Origin: Rhizophagus irregularis | Taxonomy: Eukaryota > Glomeromycota > Glomeromycetes > Glomerales > Glomeraceae | Length of the DNA: 64,000 nt | Reading direction: 5' to 3' | Assembly: GCF_026210795.1 (NCBI RefSeq) | Contig: NC_089430.1 | Location: 2,666,001 to 2,730,000, forward strand | Shown here: positions 1 through 11,883 of the stretch, one piece after another | Layout of the letters: every line of letters begins with the position of its first letter | Numbering within the stretch: the stretch's first letter is position 1 | Translations under genes and position numbers: made by a program | Notes under the pieces: generated by a model | The model's input: the letters and a program-made list of their open reading frames with translations, nothing else | The model's database searches: none | Told to the model about the DNA's origin: nothing

Positions 1-107
1 CTTACTATTTTAAGGAATTTCTCACAAGAAATCCGTCCTAATTTTTTTCTTTCTTTTTTCTTTCTTTTTTCTTTTTTTTTGTAGAAAAAAAAAAAGAATA
101 AAATAAA
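1..107 (+). promoter_or_regulatory. 5' flank of the first kinase gene, pyrimidine tract
   Basis: A T/C-rich run covers about positions 38-80 and is followed by an A-rich stretch directly before the ATG at 108. Such tracts are common just upstream of fungal start codons. The promoter block seen upstream of the sister gene at 6455 is not recognisable here, but only 107 bases are available. Confidence 0.35.
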
Positions 108-3100
108 ATGACATCCATTAGAAAAGAATTAATTGTCGCTACACTTAATAAAATTGTTTCCTTAACAGATTATAAAATTTATAATGACATAAATAAGCGA
201 TATGAATTTCAAAAGAAAACAATCCTTGATGATAAATCTCTTACGAAAGTTGAACGGATGGAGGCGATAAACTCATTGACCATATATTATGATTATCAAA
301 AAGTTCTTTATAATAAAGGAACAAAAAGATTGTGTGAAGAATGTCAACAAATTTGTTTTGCGACATTATATTGTGAACATTGTGTTCGAACCTATTTAAA
401 AAATAATTTTTCAAATTGGACGTCCGGAAATTATTATATTGATGATTTAATACAAAAATGTCAATTGGAATCTCTTCGCCCGGATCAAATAATTGAATGG
501 ATACCATATGATAATTTACAAAATATTGAATACATAAGTTCTAAAGTTTATTCGGCAGATTGGATTGATGGAAGATATTATATATGGGATCCTGAGTTGG
601 AACAATTAAAAAGGTTCGGAATGCATAAAGTGATACTTAAGAGACTAATAAATGTTAACAATGCTAATGAAAATTGGTTTGAAGAGGTATATATTTTTAA
701 ATATATTCTTTGAATTTTTCTAATAAACTTATTAACAAATATCTTTAAAAATTCTCTAGGCAAAATCAAATTTAACTATAAGTAACAAATATTCAGGAAT
801 TGTTAGATTTTATGGTCTGACTCAAGATCCATCAAATAATAAAGATTATATGCTTGTTATGTATTTAATGGATAAGAACTTAAAAAGTTATTTACAACAA
901 CATAAATGTACATGGAAAGAAAAAATAGCCGTGGTATATGATATAATTGAAGCGCTTTATAGGATTCATATTAATAATGCAGTTCATCAAAATTTACATT
1001 CTGGAAATATCTTGTACTCACAAGATAAGAATTTTTGGTATATAAGTGATTTTGGATTTTGTGGACCTGCTGATAAATCAACAAATTATATATACGGAAA
1101 TCTTCCCTATATAGCACCTGAAGCTATGATGGGAAAGGGATATACTTTTGCGTCTGATATATATAGTTTCGGTATACTTATGTGGGAAATTTTATCAGGT
1201 CAAATACCTTTTAATGATCATGAACATAATTATGATCTTGCAATGAAAATAGTTAACGGTATTAGACCAAAGATTGTTTCAAGCATTCCATTAAATTATG
1301 AAAAATTAATGAAACAATGTTGGGACGCTGATCCATTAAAAAGACCTAATACAGCAACCCTTCGTAATAAGATCAAAAAAATGTGGGGAGATTCTTATAA
1401 TGATGATAATGAGTTTAATACTTTAGAATATAATGATTCATCTCAACTTTCTCAAGTTAACTTAAATTCAAATTCAAAATTAAGTTCAAGTTCTAAAATA
1501 AGCTCATTATCAGCTAGTAAACTTTATCAATTTGAAAATTTGCCGGAACCAAGAAATGCAACTGAAGGTAAGATAATAATGTATAAAAACTTTTTATATA
1601 AATCAACTATTAACTCATACTTATTTATTAATATCAATTTAATTAAACACAACAAGAAGGTAAATAATCATTATGATAATTACTTTAATACTTTAAATAT
1701 AATAACTTTATGTACATTTTGATTTTTATAGCGTTTCATAGTAAATCTTATGTACCAGTTGATAACAGTAAGTTTATTTGAGTTAACATTATAAAAATAC
1801 ATTATACTTATCCGTTTTTCATCATTAGTGAAAGAATTTGATAATGACCCGATAGAAAATCAAGATGATTCGGAATCCAAAAGTACTATAATGTTTGAAA
1901 TTTAGATCTATTTATTTAATTTATTGGTTTCTAATAAAGACATCTTTATTAAAATAGGTATTGATAGCGTTAATGAACCGTATAATCATATATCAAAATC
2001 GAATGTTGTTGAAGGTAAATAATATTGTAAATTAATTAATTTTGTATTTATCTTATTTTGGTAAACTTTTGAAATGTATAAAATAAACCTTACTAATTTT
2101 TAGACGAGAATGAAATATACAATAATACAGATTTTCATTCGGAAGAACAAAATAATATGGAAATTCCTGAAGACAAAAAAGTTCCGGAATCAGAAAATGT
2201 GATTGAAGGTAAGTAAAGACGTTTTATTTATTAAATAATTAACGAATCATTTAATTTATAATATGTCCTTGTTATGCTTTCTTCATATTAAATAAACAGA
2301 ACAAGAAGGTAGATAATAATAATAATTACTTAATATCTCTTTAAATATAATAACTTTGGTTAATATTTTGATTTTTATAGCATTTCATAGTAAACCTCAT
2401 GTACTACCAGTTGATAACAGTAAGTTCATTATGAGCTGACATTATAAAAATATATTATATTTATTATTATCCATTTTAATAATTAGTAAAAGAATTTGAT
2501 AATGACCCGATAGAAAATCAAGATGATTCGGAATCCAAAAGTACTATAATGTTTGAAATTTAGATCTATTTATTTGGACTTTCTAATAAAGATACTATCT
2601 TTATTAAAATAGGTATTGATAACATTAATGAACCGTATAATCATATCATAAAATTGAACGTTATTGAAGGTAAATAATTTTGTAAATTAATTAATTAATT
2701 TTGTATTTATCTTCTTTTGGTAAAATTTTGAAATTGTATAAAATATCTTACTAATTTTTAGATGAGAATGAAATATACAATAATACAGATTTTCATTCAG
2801 AAGAACAAAATAATATGGAAATTTCTGAGGATAAAAAAGTACCGGAACCAAGAAATGTAACTGAAGGTAAGATAAAACCGTTTTATTTTTAAATAATTAA
2901 CGAACCATTTAATTTATAATATGTCCTCATTATGCTCATTCTTCATGTTAAATAAACAGAACAAGAAGGTAAACAACATTAATAATAATTACTTTAATAT
3001 CTCTTTAAATGTAATAACTTTTATGAATATTTTGAATTTCATAGTAATTCATAGTAAACCATATAATTTTAGTACACCGGTTGATAACAGTAAGTTCATT

Positions 3101-4376
3101 TTAAACTAACATTATAAAATACATTGTATTTGTTATTGTTTATTTTTTAAAGAATTTGATAATAGCTTAAACCATTTAAAAAATCAAGATGATTTGGAAT
3201 TTACAAGTATAATTAATATTTGAAGTTTGAAAGTCTATTTAATTGTAAAGCTTTTCTAACAAATTATCCTTTTAAATTTAGATATTAATAATGAGTTGAT
3301 ATTAAAATCAAATATTATTGAAGGTAAATAATTTTGTAAATTTAATAAATTTAATGATTAAGTTTTGTAATTATTTAATTTTATATTATTTTCTAGATGA
3401 GGATAAAAACTTTTGTTTAGAAGAGCGAAATGATATAGAACAACATAATGATTTGGAAATTTCTGAAGGTATATAGATTATTAAAAATTTATTGAAAATT
3501 TTGAAATTATATGATTGGCTTAATTTGATTAAATTTGTTAGATATTTTATTAAATTCATTAATTGTCGAAAATTTAACCAAATCCAATACAATTGAAGGT
3601 AAATAAATATTTAGTTTTATATAAATAACATGAAAAAAAGTATATATTAATTACAAAATTTTGTTTAGATAAACAAGATAATTTGGAAACTCCTAAAGGT
3701 AAACATGTTTTTGTTAAGTTTTAAAATTCTAAAGTTTACAATTAGTTTAATATTTATATTTAAAAATATATTAGTTATTGATAACTTTAACAAAAGTGAA
3801 AATTTAATGAAACCAATTATTATTAAAGGTGAATATAATATATATATATATATATATTCTTTTTAATTAAATAATAGTTAATTTTTTATTTTTATTTTTT
3901 AAAGAAATTGATAAATCAAATAATCAATTTGAAATAATCGAATATAGTAAGTTAATATTTGTTTATATAAAATGTTAATTTGATCTTTGATTTATTTAAC
4001 AATTATACAATTTATTAGATGAAAATACCAAACCAAATTTAGAAAATCAAGATTGCTTAAATATTTATAAAGGTAAAGATGCTTTAATTTAATATAATTA
4101 TTAATATTTAAAATATATATACTGTATATGTATGTATTCTAAAAATATATTGATTGATGTTTAAATTCATTTATAGATGAAGTTAAGCAAAAATCAAGAA
4201 ACTTAAAAAATCTGAAGAAAAGATTTAGTATTATAAGTAAGTTAATAATATTTTACTTATAAAGTTGTTTTGATTAATTATATTAAAATATAAAAATTTT
4301 TTTTTTTAAAATGAAACTAATAATAGAACATATTAAAAAACTACCAAAACTGTTAAAAAAGAAAGGTAAATTGTAA
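108..4376 (+). CDS. TKL-like pseudokinase with mini-exon tail (about 823 aa, 23 exons)
   Basis: Exons 108-686 and 760-1567 encode the kinase-like part. The tail exons are 1732-1767, 1829-1882, 1958-2014, 2104-2208, 2300-2308, 2381-2419, 2487-2540, 2613-2669, 2762-2866, 2960-2968, 3045-3089, 3153-3206, 3282-3323, 3397-3468, 3542-3598, 3669-3698, 3775-3828, 3905-3946, 4019-4072, 4177-4236 and 4327-4376. The first intron is phase 0 and all later ones are phase 1. Every internal tail exon is a multiple of 3, and the joined frame stays open to TAA at 4374-4376. The N-terminus has a Cys cluster (CEEC, later CEHC) and the family motif FSNWTSGN. The kinase domain has YGNLPYIAPE, DIYSFGILMWE and CWDADPLKRP. 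The glycine loop is shortened (no GG of the sister at 6455), and the catalytic loop reads HQNLHSGN, so the HRD Arg and Asp are lost (about residues 269-271); DFG is kept (about 290-292). I infer a pseudokinase. The tail is acidic and Asn-rich with no known domain. A simpler model stops at 1722 by intron retention. Confidence 0.72.
1568..2208 (+). repeat. Mini-exon cassette, copy 1
   Basis: First of three tandem copies of a unit of about 600-660 bp inside the tail of the kinase gene at 108. It holds exons of 36, 54, 57 and 105 nt. The 9-nt exon found in the other copies is present at 1651-1659, but its acceptor reads CAC instead of CAG, so it is probably skipped here. Confidence 0.75.
2209..2866 (+). 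repeat. Mini-exon cassette, copy 2
   Basis: Second tandem copy, with exons of 9, 39, 54, 57 and 105 nt. Introns as well as exons are closely similar to copy 1 (for example 1829-1957 against 2487-2612), which indicates a recent duplication of genomic DNA rather than exon-only exchange. Confidence 0.78.
2867..3468 (+). repeat. Mini-exon cassette, copy 3
   Basis: Third and more diverged copy, with exons of 9, 45, 54, 42 and 72 nt. The first intron (2867-2959) is very like the first intron of copy 2 (2209-2299). Later exons (3542-4376) look like older, further diverged units of the same type, each ending near a Glu/Lys-Gly junction. Confidence 0.7.
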
Positions 4377-6316
4377 ACTAACTCAATTAAATTAGTTTTA
4401 AAAAAAAAGTTTTGGAACCATTATCCTTCAATAATTCACTTGTAGTCATTGTAAATTTTGTTTTTTTTTGTAAAAAAAAAGTTTGTTCAAACACTAAGTA
4501 ATCTTAGTTTGTAATTTGAACAAAAATAACGATAAGTAAATAAAGTATATTAAATATTTTATTCATTTGTTATAAATAACGTATGTTACTGACTTGTGTT
4601 TGATAATATCATTGGTCTTCATGGAATTATTCAAAGTGTCTATCGTAATGGTAAATTTTTTTATCAATCCATGTATTTAGCAGGTATCTAAATTATTCCT
4701 TATATTTGACAATAAATGTTTATTAGTTTAGTGACAATGTATAATAATTTGTAACATTGAATGTTATTCAAAGTGAATTCATATTTATGATTTCGTTCTT
4801 TTGCTTTGGTTTAAGGATTATGTATATACAGTATATATTAGTTAAAAAAGATTTTTAAAAGCCTTTCCAATAAGATATGTATTGTAGATAATAGAATTGA
4901 AAAAAAGGGAAAGGGAGCTAAAGAGCGAGATTGTATATTGAATTAACGAAGAGTAAAAAAAAAAGTTGATAAGCTTAAAGAAATGATAGATTTGTTTCCT
5001 TTCAAATTTAACAATCCCAACATTATGATTAATACCTTGGTTTAGAATAAAGATTATATGTAAATACTGCTTGAATAATTGAATAAAAAACTTCTTTTTA
5101 AATAGAAACCTTTTTATGAGAAAATTATAATATGGAAAAAAAATAATTTTATTAAAATCGTCATTTTTGCGCGAGAAATTATCAAATAGGGAAAGTGACC
5201 AAGAGTTAATTATTATATCATAGTAATTGGATGGAATAAAAAATATCGGCCATTCTGAAAGGATGAATTATTATGCATGGCTGATCTCCCAGAAATCCTC
5301 CAGAATGTAAACGGAAGGGCTTTGAATATTCCTTTCTCAATGAACTCATATTGTCCTAAACCCTACGCATACGTTACTTTCTCCTCAGAACAAGCTAAAT
5401 GGAAATATTCAGCTCTTTCCCATTCAAATTCATGCCTAATATTAACGGTTTTTTATAAAAAAAGCAAATAATTAACGCGTTATTTATATACATAACCAAT
5501 ATATTAATCCCATCTTAAAATAACGGTCTTACCAAAATCGGCATGAATACCTGCAAAAGAAAATAAAAGCAAAAGTTTCTAATTAATCAAATTCACAAAA
5601 CCATAAAAAAAATTTTAGTTGTCATATTCATGCACAGTTAATTACTGTATGTTTTTTACTTACCAGTTATATAAATAGTTTAAATTAATTACTTTCATCC
5701 TTTATTTTAACTAACTTTTGGCTAATAACTTAATTTTTTCTTCTTGCATTTTTTCCAATTATATATGCAGTAAACAGTATATTCGGTATAAATATGCTTT
5801 TCGTTACTATGAGTTATGACCTATTGGAAAATATTAAAATATTAACGCTTAGATTGCGTACTTTAACTTATTATTTAAAATTGAACAAAGTTGGGTTCTA
5901 TTGATTTTTTGAAAAGGTGAAGAAAACGATGCAACCAATGCATTCGTTGTGTTTTTGTGTCACAAATGTGATTTGCCTCTTTTTTTTTTTAAACAAATAT
6001 ATTTTACGAACGTGTTTTGTATGTTAACTGAATTGACAGATTTAATAATATATGCAAGCATATTTAAATTTGAAACGATCATATTAAACAATTTTTTTCA
6101 AAAAAATAAATAAAAATATTCATAATTTTATAGATACATACATAATATTTGTGGTGCAGGCTTCTTTGGATGTAAAATTAATAATTTTAATAAGCCTTTT
6201 TTGCATGACAATTCAAAAAAATATTATTTTCTTGATCTTAAATTTAATTCGGCCAAAATTAAAAAAAAAATCTTCGCCTATAACTTGTACGACAGACATG
6301 ACAAACTGATTGGCGA
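4377..6316. other. Intergenic region between the first two kinase genes
   Basis: AT-rich DNA with homopolymer runs and stops in all frames. The only item that looks like protein is the short reading frame at 5277-5471, listed separately. No inverted-repeat element or RNA gene was recognised. Confidence 0.5.
5277..5471 (+). pseudogene. Possible transposon-derived ORF fragment (64 aa)
   Basis: A 64-residue open frame in otherwise stop-rich DNA, with base composition less AT-biased than its surroundings. The segment YAYVTFSSEQAKWKYSAL resembles the RNP1-like strand of RRM-type domains found in some retroelement ORF1 proteins. This is pattern similarity only. The ATG overlaps ATGCATGG at 5273-5280. 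I think it is a relic of a mobile-element gene, but a chance ORF is possible. Confidence 0.25.
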
Positions 6317-6364
6317 TTGGGCGTGGGAGAATCTCGGAGTTTTACAACCGTAATCATATAAAAA
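6317..6364 (+). promoter_or_regulatory. Conserved promoter block of the kinase family
   Basis: The block GGGCGTGGGAGAATCTCGGA lies about 115-135 bases before the ATG at 6455, and a TATA-like TATAAAAATTCC follows at about 6357. The same block and the following sequence occur in the same position upstream of the related kinase pseudogene on the minus strand (63500-63525). A GC-rich block kept in such AT-rich DNA suggests a regulatory role, although recent common descent would give the same picture. Confidence 0.55.
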
Positions 6365-6454
6365 TTCCGGTATTTTTCGTTATCTCATTATTTTCTCTCT
6401 TTGCAATTTCAAAGTTAACATATTTTTCTTTGGGCAAATTTATATTAATTTATT

Positions 6455-8290
6455 ATGGCTACTATTAGATATGAATTTGTTTATGCTGCAATTCAAAAAG
6501 CTGATACATTAATAGATCCTAACATTTGCAATAACTTAACGAAACGATATGAATTTATAAAACAAAAAATTCTTGAAAATGAATCTCTTACAAAAGATGA
6601 AAAATGGAAAGCAAAAAAAATAATAGAACAAGATCATGATTATATTAAAGTTATATCTAATGAAGGAAAAAAAAGATTATGTGAAAATTGTGCTTTAGAG
6701 TGTTTGGCTACACTATATTGTGAACATTGTGTTCGAACCTATTTAAAAAATAATTTTTCAAACTGGACTTCTGGAAATAGTGATATTAATTATCTAATAC
6801 AAGTATTACAGAAAGAATCATTACATCCAGATAATATAGTTGAATGGATACCATACAATAATTTACAAGATATTAAATATATAACTAAAGGTGGATGTTC
6901 TGAGATTTATTCAGCAATTTGGATCGGTGGACATTATATTGAATGGAATTCTAAGGAGCAACAATTTAAAAGATCAGGAACTTTTAAAGTAATACTTAAA
7001 AAATTGGAAAATGTTGAAAATGCTAATAGAAGTTGGTTTGATGAGGTAAATAATTTAAAAATATGATAAGTAATTTATAAATTTTTAAAATGTGTAACGA
7101 ATATTATTTTAAAAATATTTATAGGCAATATCACATTTAGCGTTAAGTAACAAATTTCCTAGCGTTGTCAATTGTTATGGTTTAACTCAAGATCCAACGA
7201 ATGGAGATTATATGCTTGTAATGCAATTATTGGATAAAGATTTAAGAAAATATTTACAGTATCAACATACATGGGAAGAAAAAATAAATATAGTTGTTAA
7301 GATTATTTCTGCACTTTATAACATTCATTTTTATGAAGCGGTACATCGAGATTTACATTCTGGAAATATTTTATATTCACGATATAATGGTTCTTGGTAT
7401 GTAAGTGATTTTGGATTTTGTGGGCCCGCTGATAAACCATTAAAAAGTATATATGGAAATCTTCCTTATATAGCCCCTGAAGTTATAATTGGAAAAGAAT
7501 ATACTTTTGCATCTGATATTTATAGTTTTGGTATACTTATGTGGGAAATTTCATCAGGACAAGCACCCTTTAATAATTATGAACATGATTATGATCTTGC
7601 GATGAAAATTGTTAATGGTATGAGACCAAAAATTAGAACAGAAATTCCATCAAAATATAAAGAACTAATGAAACAATGTTGGGATGCTGACCCATTAAGA
7701 AGACCTGATGCAAATACTCTTAATGTAGAAATTCAAAAAATGATGAAAGATATTTGCAATAATGATAATGCAAATGAATTTAATACTTTAGAATATAATA
7801 ATTCATCTCAAATCTCTAGTTCAAGTTCGAATTTAAGTTCAAGTTCTACGTTATCAACTAGTAAACTTTATCAATTTGAAAATTTACCAGAACCAAGAAA
7901 CGCAACTGAAGGTAAGATTTCAATATAAAAAAGCCTTTTTATTATTTTTAAATAAATAATTATTCAAAAATTACTATGTTTAATATTTTTATATTAATAT
8001 CAACAGAAGAACAAGAAGGTAAATAATAATTATGATTTGTACTTTTATGTCTCCTCACATAGTATGGTAGTAACTTTAAATAATTTCTTTATAGCATTTC
8101 ATAGCCAACCTTACGATTTCGAGATACCTAATAATAGTAAGTATATGTAAAATAACATTATATTATTTATATTAATAATGGATATGCTTAATAAATATTA
8201 TCTTTTATTATATTAGTCGAAGATCTTGATTCGTCTAAAGATCAAGAGGAACTTATTAAGGATCTAAATAGATTAGAATTAGATAAGTAA
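6455..8290 (+). CDS. TKL-like protein kinase with N-terminal Cys module (about 501 aa)
   Basis: Exons are 6455-7045, 7125-7911, 8007-8018, 8095-8136 and 8217-8290. The first intron is phase 0 and the rest are phase 1, and the joined frame ends at TAA 8288-8290. Residues 76-92 carry CENC...CEHC, a possible zinc site, followed by FSNWTSGN. The kinase domain follows: loop KGGCSE near 145-150, ATP-binding Lys near 182 (VILKK), catalytic loop HRDLHSGN with Asp near 273, DFG near 292, then YGNLPYIAPE, SFGILMWE and CWDADPLRRP. All catalytic residues are present, so an active Ser/Thr (TKL-type) kinase is likely. A Ser-rich linker and a short tail follow the domain. The tail exons match those at the start of the array in the gene at 108. 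Lineage-expanded kinases of this kind are known in Rhizophagus, and substrates are unknown. Confidence 0.82.
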
Positions 8291-9070
8291 ATTCTTGTAG
8301 TTTCATTTATAGCAATATTCACATAAATATGATTTTTTTGTGATGCTTCCGCCCCTAGCTAACATTATTAAGGTTATACAACGGGTGAGAAGTACTAGTG
8401 TGTTATAGATCCATTAAATATCATATTAAAACCGTTAGTTTTATTATTTTGTGTATTATTCTTTGAGAATTTTATTTGTTAAGTTCGTCAATATCGTGAC
8501 ACCATTGAGAAATAGAGATTGATGGAGAAATCTTCTACTTCTTGAATTCATACGATTTAATATTTGTGTGGTTATTTTATAGATAATTCAGCTAATTGGT
8601 TGAGATTTTAAAGCAATGTTTTATATTTTTTTTATATTTTTTTTGCGTGTAATAACTTATTTTTTTATTTTTATTTATTTAAATAAATTTATTTATATAT
8701 ACTATTATACTTAAAAAATCATTCTTTTTATAACGTGATAATACATTAACTTATTAAGCTTTTTTCATCAAAATATATTTATTGGAAAAACTGAACTTTA
8801 TAATGATTATTCAGTTAAATCCTAAATTATGAAATATGCAATCAATAGCGAATAAAAACTGCCATAACGTTATATAACCGTGCGCTATTAGTATACTATG
8901 ATCAAGGAATAGATGCAATACGTGACCAAGATTTGTTGAAATTACTAGAACTCCTAAATAAAAAAGTCCAAAATGTGATCCGATACTATTGCAAAAAATA
9001 ATGATTGAACTAGTTGTAAAAATGATTTGTTTGATAAATTTCTAAGATGAGTTTTAATACCTTTCATATA
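8291..9070. other. Gene-free AT-rich region downstream of the kinase
   Basis: No coding frame or RNA gene seen. It holds the 3' flank of the kinase gene and AT-rich sequence with many poly-T runs. Confidence 0.5.
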
Positions 9071-9072
9071 TA

Positions 9073-9269
9073 CAGTGACACCTCTATAAGTGCACCCTCT
9101 ATAAGTGCACGCACTATATAAATTCTCTTTAAGTGCACGGTGGGCCTGGTCCCAACTTATAAGAGCTCTTAATATTTTACTCTCTATAAATGCACACCCT
9201 CTCTAAGTGCACATTCTACTATTTTTTTACTATGGTCCCAAGGAGGGTGCACTTAGAGAGGTGTCACTG
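9073..9269. mobile_element. MITE with CAGTGACACCTCT ends (Tc1/mariner-pogo type)
   Basis: A 197-bp element with terminal inverted repeats of about 28 bp that start CAGTGACACCTCT at both ends, flanked by the dinucleotide TA on both sides (9071-9072 and 9270-9271). CAG ends with a TA target duplication are typical of Tc1/mariner and pogo elements. The interior repeats the motif TAAGTGCAC about five times and has no coding capacity. Confidence 0.8.
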
Positions 9270-9271
9270 TA

Positions 9272-10530
9272 TAACTGTTTGTTTTATAATGAATTGACAT
9301 CGGGTTTTCTTCAATCGGATTTTCTTTAATGTTCGGATTTTCTACTATAAAACATGATATAAAATTATGTCTTTAAATTTTGAAAGTTATCAACTTATCA
9401 TATTTTATATCACAATGAAATAAATACAGTAAAAACTATTTTATTACAATTAATTTGATTCATTTTACTACGATTCATCACATTTACGTGAATTATTTTA
9501 TAACGCGTCATGAACATAAAATTACAAAAATCAAAATTTCTGCTAATTAGTTACTATTAAAACAGCTTATCGCTTATAAACAAATGTCAATTATAAGGCA
9601 AAGCCGCAAAGGTTGTTTCATAGTTTTTATTAAATATCTGAGATTTTCTTTAAAAAATTTACTATTTACAGTTCAATCTGACGACATTAATTAAATTTGA
9701 CTTACTTCACCTGCTAAAATACATTTATTCATATAATTATTGCAAAATTTTCACTCCCGGCAATAAAATCTGATGTTATAGTTTCGATTTCTATTGATAA
9801 TTGTTTTCGAGTTTCAGTTGATGACACAAGCTGTGGAAAACTAAAATCATAGATTTCGTAATTGTTAAAATCAGCTAAAGATTTTGTAAAAATGTAAAAT
9901 TCCGTTGTAAGTCAAGAATTTGATGTAAATTATGAATAACCATTACTCAAGAAAACCACCTTATTTTAACAATATTTTAAAATTGCAAAAAAAAAAAAAT
10001 ATAGATTGACTTAACAATTCTAGCCATTAAAATAAGGAATCTCCTTTGCAGTCGATGTACAATACAATGATTATAGGACAAATAGGATTTAAAGTTGCCA
10101 ACCCATTTCTAATTCCTATACACAGGCGATCAGATTGATTTGTTATCTGATATATCAAGATATCCAATATATCAAAAAAAACTTCTTATACCGGATTTTA
10201 TATGAAAATTATGTTAGGATCCGGCGTATCAAGATATACAGAAAAATAAAGCTATTCCCAAACTTTGATTAAAATATTAAAATAAAAAAAAGAATGGTAA
10301 AATTGTATGCAATATTTATTTGTAAAGAATTTCGGTATAAAATGATTAATTTTAATTCTGGTCAAAAATCGGCTGGGAATTAAGCATTTTTTAAAAATTA
10401 CAAATTTACAATAATATAAAGGTATGCTAATAAAGGATATATTACCGCCGAATTTGAAAATTTTGATATATCAAGATTTTTTGATATAACTGACATAGAA
10501 TCATAAAATCCGGTATATCGCGATTGTTTT
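9272..10530. other. Gene-free region with a loose inverted repeat
   Basis: No gene seen. Between about 10140 and 10525 there are facing copies of a motif (ATACCGGATTTTATATG near 10190 and CATAAAATCCGGTAT near 10502), each next to runs of GATATATCAAGAT. This may be a decayed inverted-repeat transposon, but its ends are not clear. Confidence 0.4.
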
Positions 10531-10531
10531 A

Positions 10532-10592
10532 CAGCTGTTTTCATAGACCTGGAACAAACTAAATTTTTGAACCCGATCCGCCAATCCGCCGA
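10532..10592 (+). mobile_element. Solo end of the CAGCTGTTTTCAT inverted-repeat element
   Basis: About 60 bp match the left arm of the complete element at 44454-44639: CAGCTGTTTTCAT, then a diverged GACCTGG, then AAATTTTTGAACCCGATCC. No matching right arm lies nearby, so this is a truncated copy. Confidence 0.6.
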
Positions 10593-11883
10593 ATTTATAC
10601 ATGAAACCGAAATTGGTTAATTTTGACCTCCAAAATGGTCGAAATGGTCGAAATGATTTCGACTTGGGCCCCTCCAAAAGTCGAAATGGTTACATCAAAA
10701 TTTATTATAACCGATTTTGAACCAATGTACAAACGAACCGACTCAAATCGCTCAATCAGAACTTTTCCCATTCCTACTGCTTGATGCTCCGAAATGTTAT
10801 CAATTTCCTCAAACAATGATTCGGCAGAAGCAACTGGGATATTATTTTTTCCCTATATTAATGAAATTTACTATAATGTTAATTAAATTTAAATACATTA
10901 TAAAACTTTTTTTAATTCTTTTTATTATAGCAAGAAACCTAATTTGATATAATTTATTTATCATATTTTATTATTTAAAATATTTACTTACATAAAAAGA
11001 AAACTAAAACAGAATAAAATAAAGACAATCAAAAATTATAAAAAATTTTGAAAAAAATAACTCGTCAAATATGATTGACTCGGCAAAAAATGTCATTGTT
11101 ACCACTGGTTTTTGACGTACAGTCAGGTAGTAACAGAAAGAAATATAAGGATTGGTTAATAATGATAGGGTAATATGACGATATATAACAAGCGATAGAA
11201 TAAAAGTGTATATGAATAAACGATAATGAACGATAATAAACGATGTGATAAATTGAGGATATATCGGATTGTGTATGTATTAATAATAAAAGGTATACGG
11301 ATAATCAATGATGTATACCGAAAAATTAACAAGTGATAATAAAAGACAATGATAATAAACGATAATAAACGACAAGGAACAATAATAAACAGTTTGATAA
11401 AACGTGTATAAGAAATTCAGAAACAAATCGGCAGTTTCATTCGTTAATCAACAAAATACGATATTACTGCCTCTGTCGGCGCTCTGTAATATCCGTATAT
11501 CTATCTTTTAACTTAATAAAAACCACACGGACTGTACAAACTACAAAACTACAAAAACTACTCTCTTCCACCATCGGTCCTTTATATATCATTAAAAATC
11601 CGGTGCGAATCTGACTGAATAGATTTGCCACCCGGCTCCCGGCCAAATGTGTCGATTGGTCGTATTTGTCTATTAAGCCACCTTTAATTCAGCCACTTTC
11701 CCACCGCTAAGCTTCTAATCATTAAATAACTAAAAATATCTCTATATAACATAACTAAAAATAAACTAATAATAAATAAAAGATAAATAAATATATATAT
11801 ATAAAAAAAGAAAAATATATATCCCGTGACATCATCGTAAATTTCACCAAAATTTACATCACATCCAATTGTCAAACCCTGGA
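10593..11883. other. Gene-free region with short GATAATAAACGA repeats
   Basis: Open frames on both strands at 10595-10947 are short, overlap each other and show no domain. At 11155-11400 the motif GATAATAAACGA recurs in degenerate form, a simple-sequence tract. The 11460-11880 part is slightly richer in GC and could be a decayed element, without recognisable ends. Confidence 0.4.

Noticed and set aside
241-507. Minus-strand ORF of 88 aa inside the first exon of the kinase at 108
   Set aside because: Shadow frame of a clear coding exon; no domain.
10595-10947. Opposed ORFs of 73 and 76 aa
   Set aside because: They overlap each other and a transposon end, and have no domain or splice context.
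11155-11400. Possible CRISPR-like or regulatory array of GATAATAAACGA
   Set aside because: Repeats are short, irregular and overlapping, as in simple-sequence drift, and a eukaryotic genome is indicated.
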